Part shown: in pieces, positions 51,408-59,764 of the stretch | Position numbering within the stretch: the stretch's first letter is position 1 | Layout of the letters: the number at the start of each line of letters is the position of its first letter | Source: Brucella haematophila | GTDB lineage: Bacteria; Pseudomonadota; Alphaproteobacteria; Rhizobiales; Rhizobiaceae | DNA length: 64,000 bases | Reading direction: 5' to 3' | Assembly: GCF_005938105.1 (NCBI RefSeq) | Contig: NZ_VCPE01000004.1 | Coordinates: 1-64,000 of the forward strand | The notes under the pieces: model-generated | What the model was told of the DNA's origin: nothing | Database searches by the model: none | Seen by the model: only the letters and a program-made list of their open reading frames with translations | Program-made: the position numbers and the translations under genes

Positions 51408-52124
51408 TCAGTCCTTCGAGCTGCCTTCCCATCCGGCATAGAAAACGCCGTTCTGCTTTTCCATGAAAGCGGTCACCGCCTCAACTTCTTGAGGCTCGAT
51501 GGAGGTGCTGACCAATGTTGCCAGAATCTCGACCGTTTTCGCATTGCGATCGGTTATTTCCACATCGCTGACAGGATATTTCGCGTCTTCCAGCTTTTCG
51601 ACCAGCAATTCGCGTATCTCCTCCATCCCCTCCTGCGAAGCGATGACGCGCACTTCGTAGGTCTGTTCCAACGCCCGCTCATGGATCGGGATACGGCTGA
51701 TGAGATTGACGAGGTGACGCAGAAGCGTATTTCCAAACAGGATAAAGGCCGTGAGCAATGCGGCTTCGGCGACCATGTCGGTTCCCGCAAATGCGCCCAC
51801 CGCTGCCGAACACCAGAGCGTCGCCGCAGTGTTGAGACCGCGCACATTCATGCCCTCCTTCATGATGACGCCCGCGCCCAGAAAACCGACACCCGACACA
51901 ACATAAGAAATGACGCGCGTAGCCTCGGGCGCACCGGCAATCCGAACCGCGAGATCGACGAAAGCGGCAGCGCCGAGCGCCACCAGAGCATTGGTGCGCA
52001 GACCGGCGGTGCGCTGACGATACTGTCGCTCGGCACCGATCAGCGTGCCAAAAATGAATGCCGCCGTCAGGCTGATGACCGTGTCGAAAAAGGGAAAAAG
52101 CTCAAATGTCTTCAAAAACTGCAT
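51408..52124 (-). CDS. mgtC: MgtC/SapB-family membrane protein
   Basis: A 238-aa inner-membrane protein. The N-terminal half has four to five spans with the MgtC signature FIFGTLIGAERQYRQRTAGLRTNALVALGAA, GVGFLGAGVIMKEG and RGLNTAATLWCSAAVGAFAG. The C-terminal ~90 residues form a soluble ACT-like domain. MgtC is needed for survival in macrophages and in low magnesium in several pathogens, including Brucella. It lies downstream of serA on the minus strand, behind a hairpin; a four-codon ORF (ATGCCCGGCAAATAA) precedes the start, of unknown significance. Confidence 0.92.
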   Translation of the reverse strand: MQFLKTFELFPFFDTVISLTAAFIFGTLIGAERQYRQRTAGLRTNALVALGAAAFVDLAVRIAGAPEATRVISYVVSGVGFLGAGVIMKEGMNVRGLNTAATLWCSAAVGAFAGTDMVAEAALLTAFILFGNTLLRHLVNLISRIPIHERALEQTYEVRVIASQEGMEEIRELLVEKLEDAKYPVSDVEITDRNAKTVEILATLVSTSIEPQEVEAVTAFMEKQNGVFYAGWEGSSKD

Positions 52125-52175
52125 GGCAAAAAGTCCTTATTTGCCGGGCATATATAACAGTTCCTTGAAACGAAT

Positions 52176-52203
52176 ATGACGGCACACCGGAGTGTGCCGT
52201 CAT
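52176..52203 (-). terminator. Hairpin between serA and mgtC
   Basis: ATGACGGCACAC-CGGA-GTGTGCCGTCAT, a perfect 12-bp stem, 26 bases after the serA stop on the minus strand and 52 bases before mgtC. It lacks a U-run, so partial read-through into mgtC cannot be excluded. Confidence 0.6.
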
Positions 52204-52228
52204 TGAATTTAAACACCTGTCTGAACGG

Positions 52229-53467
52229 TTAGTACAGCAGGCGCGCGCGGATCGTTCCGGGGATTTCGCGCATCGCATTCAGAATGTCATCGCTGGCTTC
52301 GCCCACGCCGTCAGCTTCCATCACAAGGTAACCCACTTCGCCGTCCGTCTGAAGAAACTGGCTGGCGATGTTGATACCGTGCGTGGAGAAAATATTCATC
52401 AGGCTGTTGAGAATACCCGGACGGTTTTCATGCACGTGCATGAAGCGCGTGCCAGTCGGACGCGGCGGAAGCTGAACCTGCGGGAAGTTCACAGCGCCGA
52501 GCGTCGAGCCAACATCGGAATATTCAATCAGCTTGCGCGTGACTTCGATGCCAATACGCTCCTGCGCTTCTTCTGTCGAACCGCCGATATGCGGCGTCAG
52601 AATGACATTTTCGATATTCTGAATCGGCGAAACGAACTTGTCATTGTTCGAAGCAGGCTCGACCGGGAAAACGTCGATGGCCGCGCCAGCAAGGTGCCCT
52701 TCCTGAAGAACCTTGGCCAGAGCATCCAGATCGACAACCGTACCGCGCGCATTGTTGATGAGGAAGGCACCCTTCTTCATCTTGCGCAGCTTGGCTTCGG
52801 TGATCAGCTTGGACGTGGACTTGTTCGACGGAACATGCAGGCTGACGACATCGGAAATCTTCAGCAGCTCATCAAGGCTCGCCGTTGGCTTCACATTGCC
52901 ATATTGCAGCTTGTCGGACGTGTCGTAATAGCGAACGGTCATGCCGAGGCTTTCGGCCAGATTGCCGACCTGCGAGCCGATATTGCCATAACCGATGATG
53001 CCGAGCGTCTTGCCGCGCACTTCGCGGCTACCCGTCGCGGTTTTGTCCCAACCACCGGCATGGGCCGATACGGAACGCGGGAAAATGCGGCGCATCAGCA
53101 TGATGATCTCGCCGATCACCAGTTCTGCAACCGAGCGCGTGTTGGAGAACGGCGCGTTGAAAACCGGGATACCGCGCTTGCGGGCGGCTTTCAGATCGAC
53201 CTGATTGGTGCCGACGGAAAAGCAGCCGACAGCCACCAGACGGTTCGCCGCAGCAAAGATCTCTTCGGTCAGCTGCGTGCGCGAGCGGATACCGATAATA
53301 TGCGCGTGCGAAATCGCTTCGATCAGATCGGCTTTGTCCAGCGCTTTGGGCAGGTGCGTGACATTGGTATAGCCGGAGGATTTGAAATACTCGACGGCGG
53401 TCTGGTTGATGCCTTCCAGAAGAAGAACATTGATGCGATCACGGGCGAAAGAAAGACGTTCGGTCAT
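52229..53467 (-). CDS. serA: D-3-phosphoglycerate dehydrogenase
   Basis: A 412-aa NAD-dependent enzyme opening serine synthesis from 3-phosphoglycerate. The N-terminal substrate domain has GIRSRTQLTEEIFAAANRLVAVGCFSVGTNQVD, the nucleotide domain GKTLGIIGYGNIGSQVGNLAESLGM, catalytic Arg/Glu/His region SLHVPSNKSTSKLI...NNARGTVVDLDAL and ILTPHIGGSTEEAQERIG. The C-terminal ACT domain (RFMHVHENRPGILNSLMNIFSTHGINIASQFL) is the serine-feedback type of the E. coli enzyme. The 267-bp region upstream holds its promoter and no supportable gene. Confidence 0.95.
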   Translation of the reverse strand: MTERLSFARDRINVLLLEGINQTAVEYFKSSGYTNVTHLPKALDKADLIEAISHAHIIGIRSRTQLTEEIFAAANRLVAVGCFSVGTNQVDLKAARKRGIPVFNAPFSNTRSVAELVIGEIIMLMRRIFPRSVSAHAGGWDKTATGSREVRGKTLGIIGYGNIGSQVGNLAESLGMTVRYYDTSDKLQYGNVKPTASLDELLKISDVVSLHVPSNKSTSKLITEAKLRKMKKGAFLINNARGTVVDLDALAKVLQEGHLAGAAIDVFPVEPASNNDKFVSPIQNIENVILTPHIGGSTEEAQERIGIEVTRKLIEYSDVGSTLGAVNFPQVQLPPRPTGTRFMHVHENRPGILNSLMNIFSTHGINIASQFLQTDGEVGYLVMEADGVGEASDDILNAMREIPGTIRARLLY

Positions 53468-53734
53468 TGTCAGGGTTTCCAGGCTGGAACAGCAAACGGT
53501 CGGATTACGACATGAATGAAGCGAAATCTGTCGTCAATACGATATTTTCACGCACGTCAGCTGCTTGCGCGGTGGGAGGCCGCCAGTTCTTGTTGCGCGG
53601 GTGCTTTAACACCGGAGAACCGCCGGGTACAGATATTAACGACCCTGCCCGCCATCAAATATGAGGTTTTACGGTCACATTTTACGGATCGGCTAGCCTT
53701 GTTGCGGAAATGTCGCGGCAGATGGACGAATAGG

Positions 53735-55045
53735 TCAATCGCGACGCCGAAACGACGACGCATCGATGTCGTGCCTTTGCAGTCTTGCGTAAAGACTGCG
53801 GCGCGGCAGTTGCAGCACTTCGGCGGCAGCGCCCACATCGCCATTGCAACGTTCGAGCGTGGCGCGAATGACGCCCTCCTCGAACCGATCCATCTGCTCG
53901 GATAGTGGCAATATGCTCGGTTCATGCGCGGGATCATGCCGCAAGCCCAGCACCACCTGCTTGGCATAATTGCGCAACTCGCGCACATTGCCCGGCCAGT
54001 CGTCGGAATGGAGCCGCGACTCGATTGCTGCATCGATTGCGGGACGTGGCTGCCCGAACTGGCTGGCGGCTTCATCCAGGAAATAGGCAAAAAGCAGACC
54101 GATATCCTTACGGCGCTCGCGCAAAGGCGGGATGCGCAGCCGCACCGTTTCGAGCCTGTAGAAAAGATCGGAACGGAAACGTCCCGCTGCAACGGCGCTG
54201 TCCAGGTCGCCTTTCGCGGCGGCAATCACCCGCAGATTGACGGCGCGCGGCTCGCCAGTCAGAGAGGGCAGCTCTCGCTCTTCGACAACCCGCAGCAACT
54301 TGCCTTGCAGACTTGCCGACATGCTGTCGATCTCGTCGAGAAACAGCGTGCCCCGATCTGCATCGGCAATCCTGCCGCGCTGGATACGGTTGCCGAACAA
54401 AACTTCGTCCGCCACCGCATCTGGAAGTGCGGCGCAATCAATCGCAACAAAGCCACGCGCATGGCGCGCACTCCACCGATGCAGCAGACGGGCGACAAGT
54501 TCCTTGCCCGTCCCCGTTTCCCCTTCGATCAGCACGTCGACATCGACGCTCGCCAATTGCCGGATCGTGTCGCGCAGCCGCACCATGACCGGCGTTTCGC
54601 CTAACAATGGATAGTCCTGCTCGGCCTCGGCAGCAGCACGACGCAGACGCCGGTTTTCCAGCACAAGACGGCGCATCTCGAGCGCTCTGCGCACACTGGA
54701 GATGAGATGATCGGCTGCAAACGGCTTTGCAATAAAATCGAAAGCGCCCTTCTTGAGCGCCGTGACAGCCATGCCGATATCGCCATGCCCGGTCATCAGG
54801 ATAACCGGCAGTTCCGGATCGCGCGCCAGCAGTGCTTCCATAACGGCATGACCATCGATACGCGGCATACGTATATCGGTGACGACGATACCGGGAAAAT
54901 CGGCGGTCAGACTGGCAAGCGCCGACTGGCCATCGCCATGAGTTTCAATATCGATCCCGGCAATCTCGAACGAATCCGCAAGGGCCGTGCGAAACGGCGC
55001 ATCGTCATCAACCAGCATCACGCGCAAGGGTTCACTTTCCGTCAT
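53735..55045 (-). CDS. NtrC-family response regulator (DctD-like) lacking GAFTGA
   Basis: A 436-aa response regulator. The receiver (1-120) has Asp57 in VVTDIRMPRIDG as phosphoacceptor and Lys in IAKPF. The AAA+ domain has Walker A GETGTGKE (175-182) and TLFLDEIDSM (Walker B). Where family members read ELFGHEKGAFTGAxxRRxGRI, this protein reads VLFGNRIQRGRI: the GAFTGA loop that contacts sigma-54 is deleted. Arginine finger and sensor parts (RFRSDLFYRL, PPLRERRKDIGLL, WPGNVRELRNYAKQV) and the C-terminal Fis-type HTH (GDVGAAAEVLQLPRRSLYARLQRH) are intact. Probably activates or represses with sigma-70 holoenzyme. It overlaps the kinase gene by 14 bp. Confidence 0.88.
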   Translation of the reverse strand: MTESEPLRVMLVDDDAPFRTALADSFEIAGIDIETHGDGQSALASLTADFPGIVVTDIRMPRIDGHAVMEALLARDPELPVILMTGHGDIGMAVTALKKGAFDFIAKPFAADHLISSVRRALEMRRLVLENRRLRRAAAEAEQDYPLLGETPVMVRLRDTIRQLASVDVDVLIEGETGTGKELVARLLHRWSARHARGFVAIDCAALPDAVADEVLFGNRIQRGRIADADRGTLFLDEIDSMSASLQGKLLRVVEERELPSLTGEPRAVNLRVIAAAKGDLDSAVAAGRFRSDLFYRLETVRLRIPPLRERRKDIGLLFAYFLDEAASQFGQPRPAIDAAIESRLHSDDWPGNVRELRNYAKQVVLGLRHDPAHEPSILPLSEQMDRFEEGVIRATLERCNGDVGAAAEVLQLPRRSLYARLQRHDIDASSFRRRD

Positions 55046-56810
55046 GCTCTCCGTCCTCATGCGCCCGTTTCCAGGTCGCGGCGAAAGCTGCGCCACCCAG
55101 TGGCGAAGGAACGACCCGCAGCGTTCCCTCCAGTTCCGTCATCAGATCGCGCGCGATACCAAGCCCCAGACCAAGCCCCTCCGGCTTACCGGTGACAAAG
55201 GGGCTGAAAATTTCGTCGGCCAGTTCCGGATCAATGCCGGGGCCGTTATCTGCAACAACCAACGATACTTGCTCTTCGTCTTGTTCGATGATGATTGCGA
55301 CATGCGGATCGGAATGCGCCGTCACCGCATCCAGCGCATTTTGCAACAAATTGACGAGCACCTGTTCCGAGCGGATACGGCAAGCGAATACCATCAGATC
55401 GGAGCGTTCCGGCATATCCAGCGGAACATTGGCATTGCGAAAACGGTCGCCCATGAGCACCATCGTGCCATCGATCAATTCATCGAGCCTTATCGGACGC
55501 GCCACGCTGCCGCGCCGACGGGCAAAGCGGCGCATCTCCTGCGTGATGGAACCAATGCGCGCAGTCAGGTCAACAGAGGTCTCGAGATTTGCGGCAACCT
55601 TGTCGAGCTTGCCCCTGGACAGATAGTGCTGAGCATTCTCGGTCAGCGTACGAATGGTCGCAACCGGCTGGTTGATCTCGTGCACAAGGCCTGCGGTGAT
55701 CGAGCCAAGCGAGGCCAGCCTGTTTGCCTGCGCCAGTTCCTCGCGTGCATCGCGAAAGCGCTTGTCGGCACGCTCGCGCTCGATCATCTCGGCACTCAGT
55801 TCCGCCGTGCGTTCGGCAACAGCCGTTTCGAGTGCCGCGCGGTCGGCGGCTGCGCGGGCAGCACGCGTCATACGCCAATAGACAGCCGCAGCAAGTAACA
55901 GCACCACCAGCATCGCCGCAACCGTGATCAGTCGCGCCAGATCATGTGCCGCCCGCATGGATGGTGCGGTCGGCTCGATATGGACAAGTTTCAGCTCGGT
56001 CCCGGCAATGGGTTCTTCAACGACAATGAACGGAGCGCCGGACGGTCCGCGCATCAACCCACCGGGCTCAAACGCATAATGGCTCGGCTGAAGATCGGCG
56101 GCATGAAACTGCCCGCTCTGGATGATTTTCGCCCGTTCGGTAGTGGTAATTGGCTGGAAAGACCGCAGGTCTTCCGGCGTATCGGTCGACGCCAGAATGA
56201 TCCCGCGCGGATCAATCACGAAGGTCTGGCCCGGATCGTTCGCCCATGTGCCGACGAGCCGGTGAAACTCGAATTTCACCACCACCACGCCGACCGGATT
56301 GGCCTCGTCGCCAATGCGCTTGGAAAGGAATAGACCGAAACGTCCGCTCAGATCGCCGATGGCATAATATTCAGCGGCACCAGCAGCCATGGCGCCCTGA
56401 AAATAGGGGCGGTAGCTATAGTTGCGTCCGACAAAGCTCTCCGGCGTGCCCGCATTCGACGAGGCAATCACTACGCCGTCACGGGCGATGACATAGATGA
56501 TCGGCGAGCCGATCTCGTGTGCCAGAAAACCGAGATTGGCATTCAAGCGCGCAACGGCATCCTGCGATCCGCCAGCCAGCACATCCCGCAGGTCGCTATA
56601 TTCTTTCAAGGCGACCGGCAGGAGACGAAATTTGGCCAGTTCACTGTCGATCAGACGTGTTTGCTGACGCGCAACAAGCGTCGCGCTCTGACGCAACCGC
56701 TCGGTAGCGCCCTGCTCCGTCCATAGTTTTGCAGCCGTCCAGAAACCCGCTGCCAACACAATAGCCAGCACGAGAAGCAGGAGTTTCACCGCGTTTCGCG
56801 ACATCCTCAT
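55032..56810 (-). CDS. DctB-like sensor histidine kinase
   Basis: A 592-aa membrane kinase. One N-terminal membrane span (AVKLLLLVLAIVLAAGFW), a ~270-residue periplasmic double-Cache (DctB/PAS-like) sensor domain (IGSPIIYVIARDGVVIASSN, YRPYFQGAMAAGAAEYYAIG), a second span (LARLITVAAMLVVLLLAAAVYW), a short coiled coil, then HisKA with phospho-His in LVHEINQPVATIRTL and HATPase (QNALDAV, VADNGPGIDPELADEIF, GLGLGLGIARDLM). It should sense a dicarboxylate or keto acid and phosphorylate the partner regulator, whose gene it overlaps. Start 56810 is uncertain. Confidence 0.9.
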   Translation of the reverse strand: MRMSRNAVKLLLLVLAIVLAAGFWTAAKLWTEQGATERLRQSATLVARQQTRLIDSELAKFRLLPVALKEYSDLRDVLAGGSQDAVARLNANLGFLAHEIGSPIIYVIARDGVVIASSNAGTPESFVGRNYSYRPYFQGAMAAGAAEYYAIGDLSGRFGLFLSKRIGDEANPVGVVVVKFEFHRLVGTWANDPGQTFVIDPRGIILASTDTPEDLRSFQPITTTERAKIIQSGQFHAADLQPSHYAFEPGGLMRGPSGAPFIVVEEPIAGTELKLVHIEPTAPSMRAAHDLARLITVAAMLVVLLLAAAVYWRMTRAARAAADRAALETAVAERTAELSAEMIERERADKRFRDAREELAQANRLASLGSITAGLVHEINQPVATIRTLTENAQHYLSRGKLDKVAANLETSVDLTARIGSITQEMRRFARRRGSVARPIRLDELIDGTMVLMGDRFRNANVPLDMPERSDLMVFACRIRSEQVLVNLLQNALDAVTAHSDPHVAIIIEQDEEQVSLVVADNGPGIDPELADEIFSPFVTGKPEGLGLGLGIARDLMTELEGTLRVVPSPLGGAAFAATWKRAHEDGEHDGK

Positions 56811-56871
56811 TTGTGCAGGATTATGCAATCGCTCAATGAAAGTCACGCAGATTTTTGCACAAACCACGCAG
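56810..56871. promoter_or_regulatory. Repeat boxes in the divergent kinase/permease promoter region
   Basis: CACGCAGA occurs at 56844-56851 and 56864-56871, exactly 20 bp apart (two helical turns). TTTGTGCA (56810-56817) and TGCACAAA (56856-56863) form an 8-bp inverted pair across it. Such phased boxes are typical for response-regulator dimers; here they lie between the kinase start and the permease leader. Binding by the adjacent regulator is inferred. Confidence 0.4.
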
Positions 56872-57011
56872 ACTTGCGCCGCATCTCGACTGTTTTTTCA
56901 ATGAATTTCAACGAATTAAACTTTTTAACGCCGGTCGCTGGCGATTGAAAACCGCGTCCCGCATCTTATCGCCACCACGAAAATGGGAGTTTCGTCAGGA
57001 GGAGTTCACCA

Positions 57012-57110
57012 ATGCAGCAACATCAATGCCCGTCTCAGGCTGGCCATATCGGGATTTCAGTTTCCCGAAAGCCAATGGCCGTTTTGTGGCAAAGCCCGGT
57101 TCGCTGCTGA
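57012..57110 (+). CDS. 32-codon leader ORF upstream of the permease gene
   Basis: Begins MQQHQCPSQAGHIGIS and ends VLWQSPVRC. AGGAGGAG (56997-57004) lies seven bases before the ATG, the best ribosome-binding site in this region. The stop is 28 bases before a perfect 12-bp stem-loop (57139-57187), and the permease starts 163 bases after the stop. The size and position fit a leader peptide; a decayed gene start is the alternative. It has no similarity to a known leader that I recognise. Confidence 0.5.
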   Translation: MQQHQCPSQAGHIGISVSRKPMAVLWQSPVRC

Positions 57111-57138
57111 CCCTCTTTTCGCAATTTTGGAAAATTCG

Positions 57139-57187
57139 GTTTCGGGTTTCATGCCGTCCGGCACCATGCCCATTGGAAACCCGAAAC
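57139..57187 (+). promoter_or_regulatory. Perfect 12-bp stem-loop in the permease leader
   Basis: GTTTCGGGTTTC (57139-57150) and GAAACCCGAAAC (57176-57187) are exactly complementary, with a 25-base loop containing a smaller GCCG/CGGC hairpin. It lies between the leader ORF and the permease start. An attenuation or translational-control role is inferred; there is no U-run after the stem. Confidence 0.45.
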
Positions 57188-57273
57188 AAAACAGCACCCG
57201 ACAGTCAGCGCAACGAAGCCGCGCTTCAGCAACGGGTTGCACCTCAGATATCGAGACATGTGAAGGAACAATA

Positions 57274-58581
57274 ATGGCCTCAATAACATCCGAACGGAGT
57301 GATGCGCCGAGCACCAACAGCCGGCTTAAATCGATCATCGGCGGTTCGACCGGCAATCTGGTCGAGTGGTTCGACTGGTATGTCTATGCTGCCTTCACGC
57401 TCTATTTTGCACCGCATTTCTTCCCGTCCGACAGCCAGACCGCGCAGCTCTTGAGCGCCGCAGCCGTCTTTGCGGTCGGCTTCGTGATGCGCCCGATCGG
57501 TGCGTGGATCATGGGCATCTATGCCGACCGTAAGGGTCGCAAGGCCGGTCTGGCACTTTCCGTTACGCTGATGTGCGCCGGCTCGCTGATCATCGCACTC
57601 ACCCCCGGATATGAGACCATTGGCATTCTCGCGCCTGCCCTTCTTGTCCTTGCACGTCTGATGCAGGGCCTGTCAGTCGGCGGCGAGTATGGCGCAAGCG
57701 CCACCTATCTGTCCGAAATGGCCGGAAAGGACCGTCGCGGCTTCTTCTCGTCGTTCCAGTATGTCACCCTCATCTCCGGCCAGCTTCTGGCCATCCTCCT
57801 CCTGATCGTTCTGCAATCGACCATGGAAACCTCGGCGTTGGAAGCCTGGGGCTGGCGTATTCCGTTCTTCATCGGTGCCCTGCTTGCCGTCGTCGTTTTC
57901 TGGCTGCGTCGCGGCTTGGCCGAAACCGAGAGCTTCAAGAACGCCAAGGCGAATGATGCGCCGAAGTCGGGCTTCTGGACCCTGATCAAGTATCATCCGA
58001 AGGAAACCGCTCTGGTCATGCTGCTGACCGCTGGTGGTACGCTCGCCTTCTATGCCTACTCGATCTACATGCAGAAATTTCTGGTCAACACATCTGGCTT
58101 CAGCCGTGAAGTTGCAAGCCAGATCAATGCTGTCACGCTGTTCGTCTTCATGTGCCTTCAGCCAATAGCCGGTGCGCTTTCGGACAAGATCGGTCGCAAG
58201 CCTCTGATGATCGCCTTCGGTGCGGCGGGCGTGCTGTTCACCTATCCGATTTTCACCACGCTGGAACAGACCCGTGATGCATGGACTGCCGGGTTCCTCG
58301 TCATGGCGGCGTTGATTATCGTGACCGGCTACACCTCGATCAACGCGGTGGTGAAGGCAGAACTTTTCCCGGCGCATATCCGTGCGCTCGGCGTGGCCCT
58401 TCCCTATGCTCTCGCCAATACGCTGTTTGGCGGCACTGCGGAATATGTCGCGCTGAGCTTCAAGAATGGCGGCTGGGAACGCGGCTTCTACTGGTACGTC
58501 ACGGTCATGATCGGCATTTCCCTGATCGTCTATCTCCGCATGCGGGATACGAGCAAGGACAGCATGATCAAGGAAGACTAA
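57274..58581 (+). CDS. MHS-family MFS transporter, alpha-ketoglutarate permease-like
   Basis: A 435-aa inner-membrane symporter with twelve spans. The metabolite:H+ symporter signatures are present: GGSTGNLVEWFDWYVYAAFTLYF in span 1, MRPIGAWIMGIYADRKGRKAGL between spans 2 and 3, LARLMQGLSVGGEYGASATYLSEMA in span 4 and FVFMCLQPIAGALSDKIGRKPLM. It is close in layout to KgtP. ATG 57274 follows GAAGGA; the frame is open upstream to 56983 but that part is leader. It is divergent from the DctB-like kinase, which probably regulates it in response to a dicarboxylate or keto acid. Confidence 0.88.
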   Translation: MASITSERSDAPSTNSRLKSIIGGSTGNLVEWFDWYVYAAFTLYFAPHFFPSDSQTAQLLSAAAVFAVGFVMRPIGAWIMGIYADRKGRKAGLALSVTLMCAGSLIIALTPGYETIGILAPALLVLARLMQGLSVGGEYGASATYLSEMAGKDRRGFFSSFQYVTLISGQLLAILLLIVLQSTMETSALEAWGWRIPFFIGALLAVVVFWLRRGLAETESFKNAKANDAPKSGFWTLIKYHPKETALVMLLTAGGTLAFYAYSIYMQKFLVNTSGFSREVASQINAVTLFVFMCLQPIAGALSDKIGRKPLMIAFGAAGVLFTYPIFTTLEQTRDAWTAGFLVMAALIIVTGYTSINAVVKAELFPAHIRALGVALPYALANTLFGGTAEYVALSFKNGGWERGFYWYVTVMIGISLIVYLRMRDTSKDSMIKED

Positions 58582-58602
58582 CCCTGTTACCTCCCAAGCA
58601 TG

Positions 58603-58633
58603 AAAAATGCCGGGCCATTGGCCCGGCATTTTT
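58603..58633. terminator. Strong terminator between permease and AraC genes
   Basis: AAAAATGCCGGGCC-ATT-GGCCCGGCATTTTT, a perfect 14-bp stem with T-run, 21 bases after the permease stop. It overlaps the end of the convergent AraC gene by two bases and serves both. Confidence 0.92.
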
Positions 58634-59624
58634 ATTCGGAGGGCTCGATTTTCCGGAATGTGCCGGGGCTGCGTCCCATCCATTTCTGAAACGCACGGTA
58701 GAATGCGCTGGGTTCGCTGTAGCCGAGTTCAGCAGCCACCTCCGCCACGGTCAGCCTGTCCTCGCTCAAAAGCTGCTGTGCCGTCACGAAGCGCAACTCG
58801 TCCTTGATCGTCCCGAAGCTCTGGCCTTCAGCTTTCAGCCTGCGCCGTAGCGTCGGGGCGGACATTTTCAATTGAACAGCCATTTCCTCGAATGAAGGCC
58901 ATTCCTGAGCGGGAATGTGACTCAGCTGCGCCCTAACCCGCGACGAGATATCGTGGTCGTGACGATAGCGGATCAGGATATTGGCCGGAGCCTCGCGTAG
59001 GAAACTGTCCAGCGCCACGTCGCTGCGGATGATCGGCAGAGCGAGATAGGATGAATCGAAAACCAGCCGCGTTGTCGGCTGATCAAAAAGCACCGGTGCG
59101 CCAAAGAATTTCCGATAATCCTGCCGGTCCTCGGGCGCCGGACAGGCGAAGTCGAGCGTTCGCAACGGGATGCGCCGCCCCACCAGCCAGCAGGCTACGC
59201 CCATCAGGATCAGCCAGTAAGCGCGATAGGCGAAGGCCGGTCGCGGCGGGCCTGCATCCGTCAGCACCACATGCGCCATGCCGTCGCGTATGCGCAATTC
59301 GCCGCGCGGATCATCCAGCACGACATTCAAAAACTGCAAAGCGCGGCGCAAAGCGCGCTCCAGAGTGCCCGCATGCAGAACGGCATGGCAGAGCAGGTTG
59401 AAACTACCGGGCCGCATCGGACGCGCTGCCAACCCGAAAAACTCATCATCGATGGTCTCGGCAATCAGCCACCACAGGCGACCATATTGGATATTCGTGA
59501 CCGGCTCGGTCAACCTGTCCGGTAAACCGACTGCCGCCATCAATGGCGCTGTATCGATGCCTCGCTGGCGCACGCTTTCCAGAGCGTCCTCAACGAAGCC
59601 GGGTGTGATATTATGGCGTTCCAT
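58632..59624 (-). CDS. AraC-family regulator (OruR/ArgR-like arabinose-binding domain)
   Basis: A 330-aa regulator. The N-terminal ~200 residues are the 'arabinose-binding domain of AraC-type' (PF12625-like): FVEDALESVRQRGIDTAPLM, LWWLIAETIDDEFFGLAARPMRPGSFNLL, GTLERALRRALQFLNVV. The C-terminal AraC HTHs are PSFEEMAVQLKMSAPTLRRRLKAEGQSF and LTVAEVAAELGYSEPSAFYRAFQKWMGRSPGTFR. ATG 59624 has no strong ribosome-binding site; ATG 59675 is possible. Divergent from the acyl-CoA operon, which it most likely controls. CATTG-TTTG-CAATG (59673-59686) in between is a possible operator. Confidence 0.88.
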   Translation of the reverse strand: MERHNITPGFVEDALESVRQRGIDTAPLMAAVGLPDRLTEPVTNIQYGRLWWLIAETIDDEFFGLAARPMRPGSFNLLCHAVLHAGTLERALRRALQFLNVVLDDPRGELRIRDGMAHVVLTDAGPPRPAFAYRAYWLILMGVACWLVGRRIPLRTLDFACPAPEDRQDYRKFFGAPVLFDQPTTRLVFDSSYLALPIIRSDVALDSFLREAPANILIRYRHDHDISSRVRAQLSHIPAQEWPSFEEMAVQLKMSAPTLRRRLKAEGQSFGTIKDELRFVTAQQLLSEDRLTVAEVAAELGYSEPSAFYRAFQKWMGRSPGTFRKIEPSE

Positions 59625-59764
59625 GAACTGATCTATATTGCAAAAACGATCAGCAATTAAGACCTCTAATGTCATTGTTTGCAATGATTGAGCGATTAAC
59701 CTCTCCATCGCAGCGTTTCAAGAGGAGTTGGCGTTGCGGTGAGAAGTCTGGGAGGAATACCGGA

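Noticed and set aside
52126-52145. Four-codon ORF before mgtC as a regulatory leader like that of Salmonella mgtC
   Set aside because: Too short to judge (MPGK), no ribosome-binding site of its own, and no alternative stem-loops as in the Salmonella leader.
52379-53515. 378-codon plus ORF opposite serA
   Set aside because: Antisense shadow; serA is complete and conserved.
57080-57100. TGGCA...GC motif as a sigma-54 promoter for the permease
   Set aside because: The GG-to-GC spacing is wrong for a -24/-12 element, and it lies inside the leader ORF.
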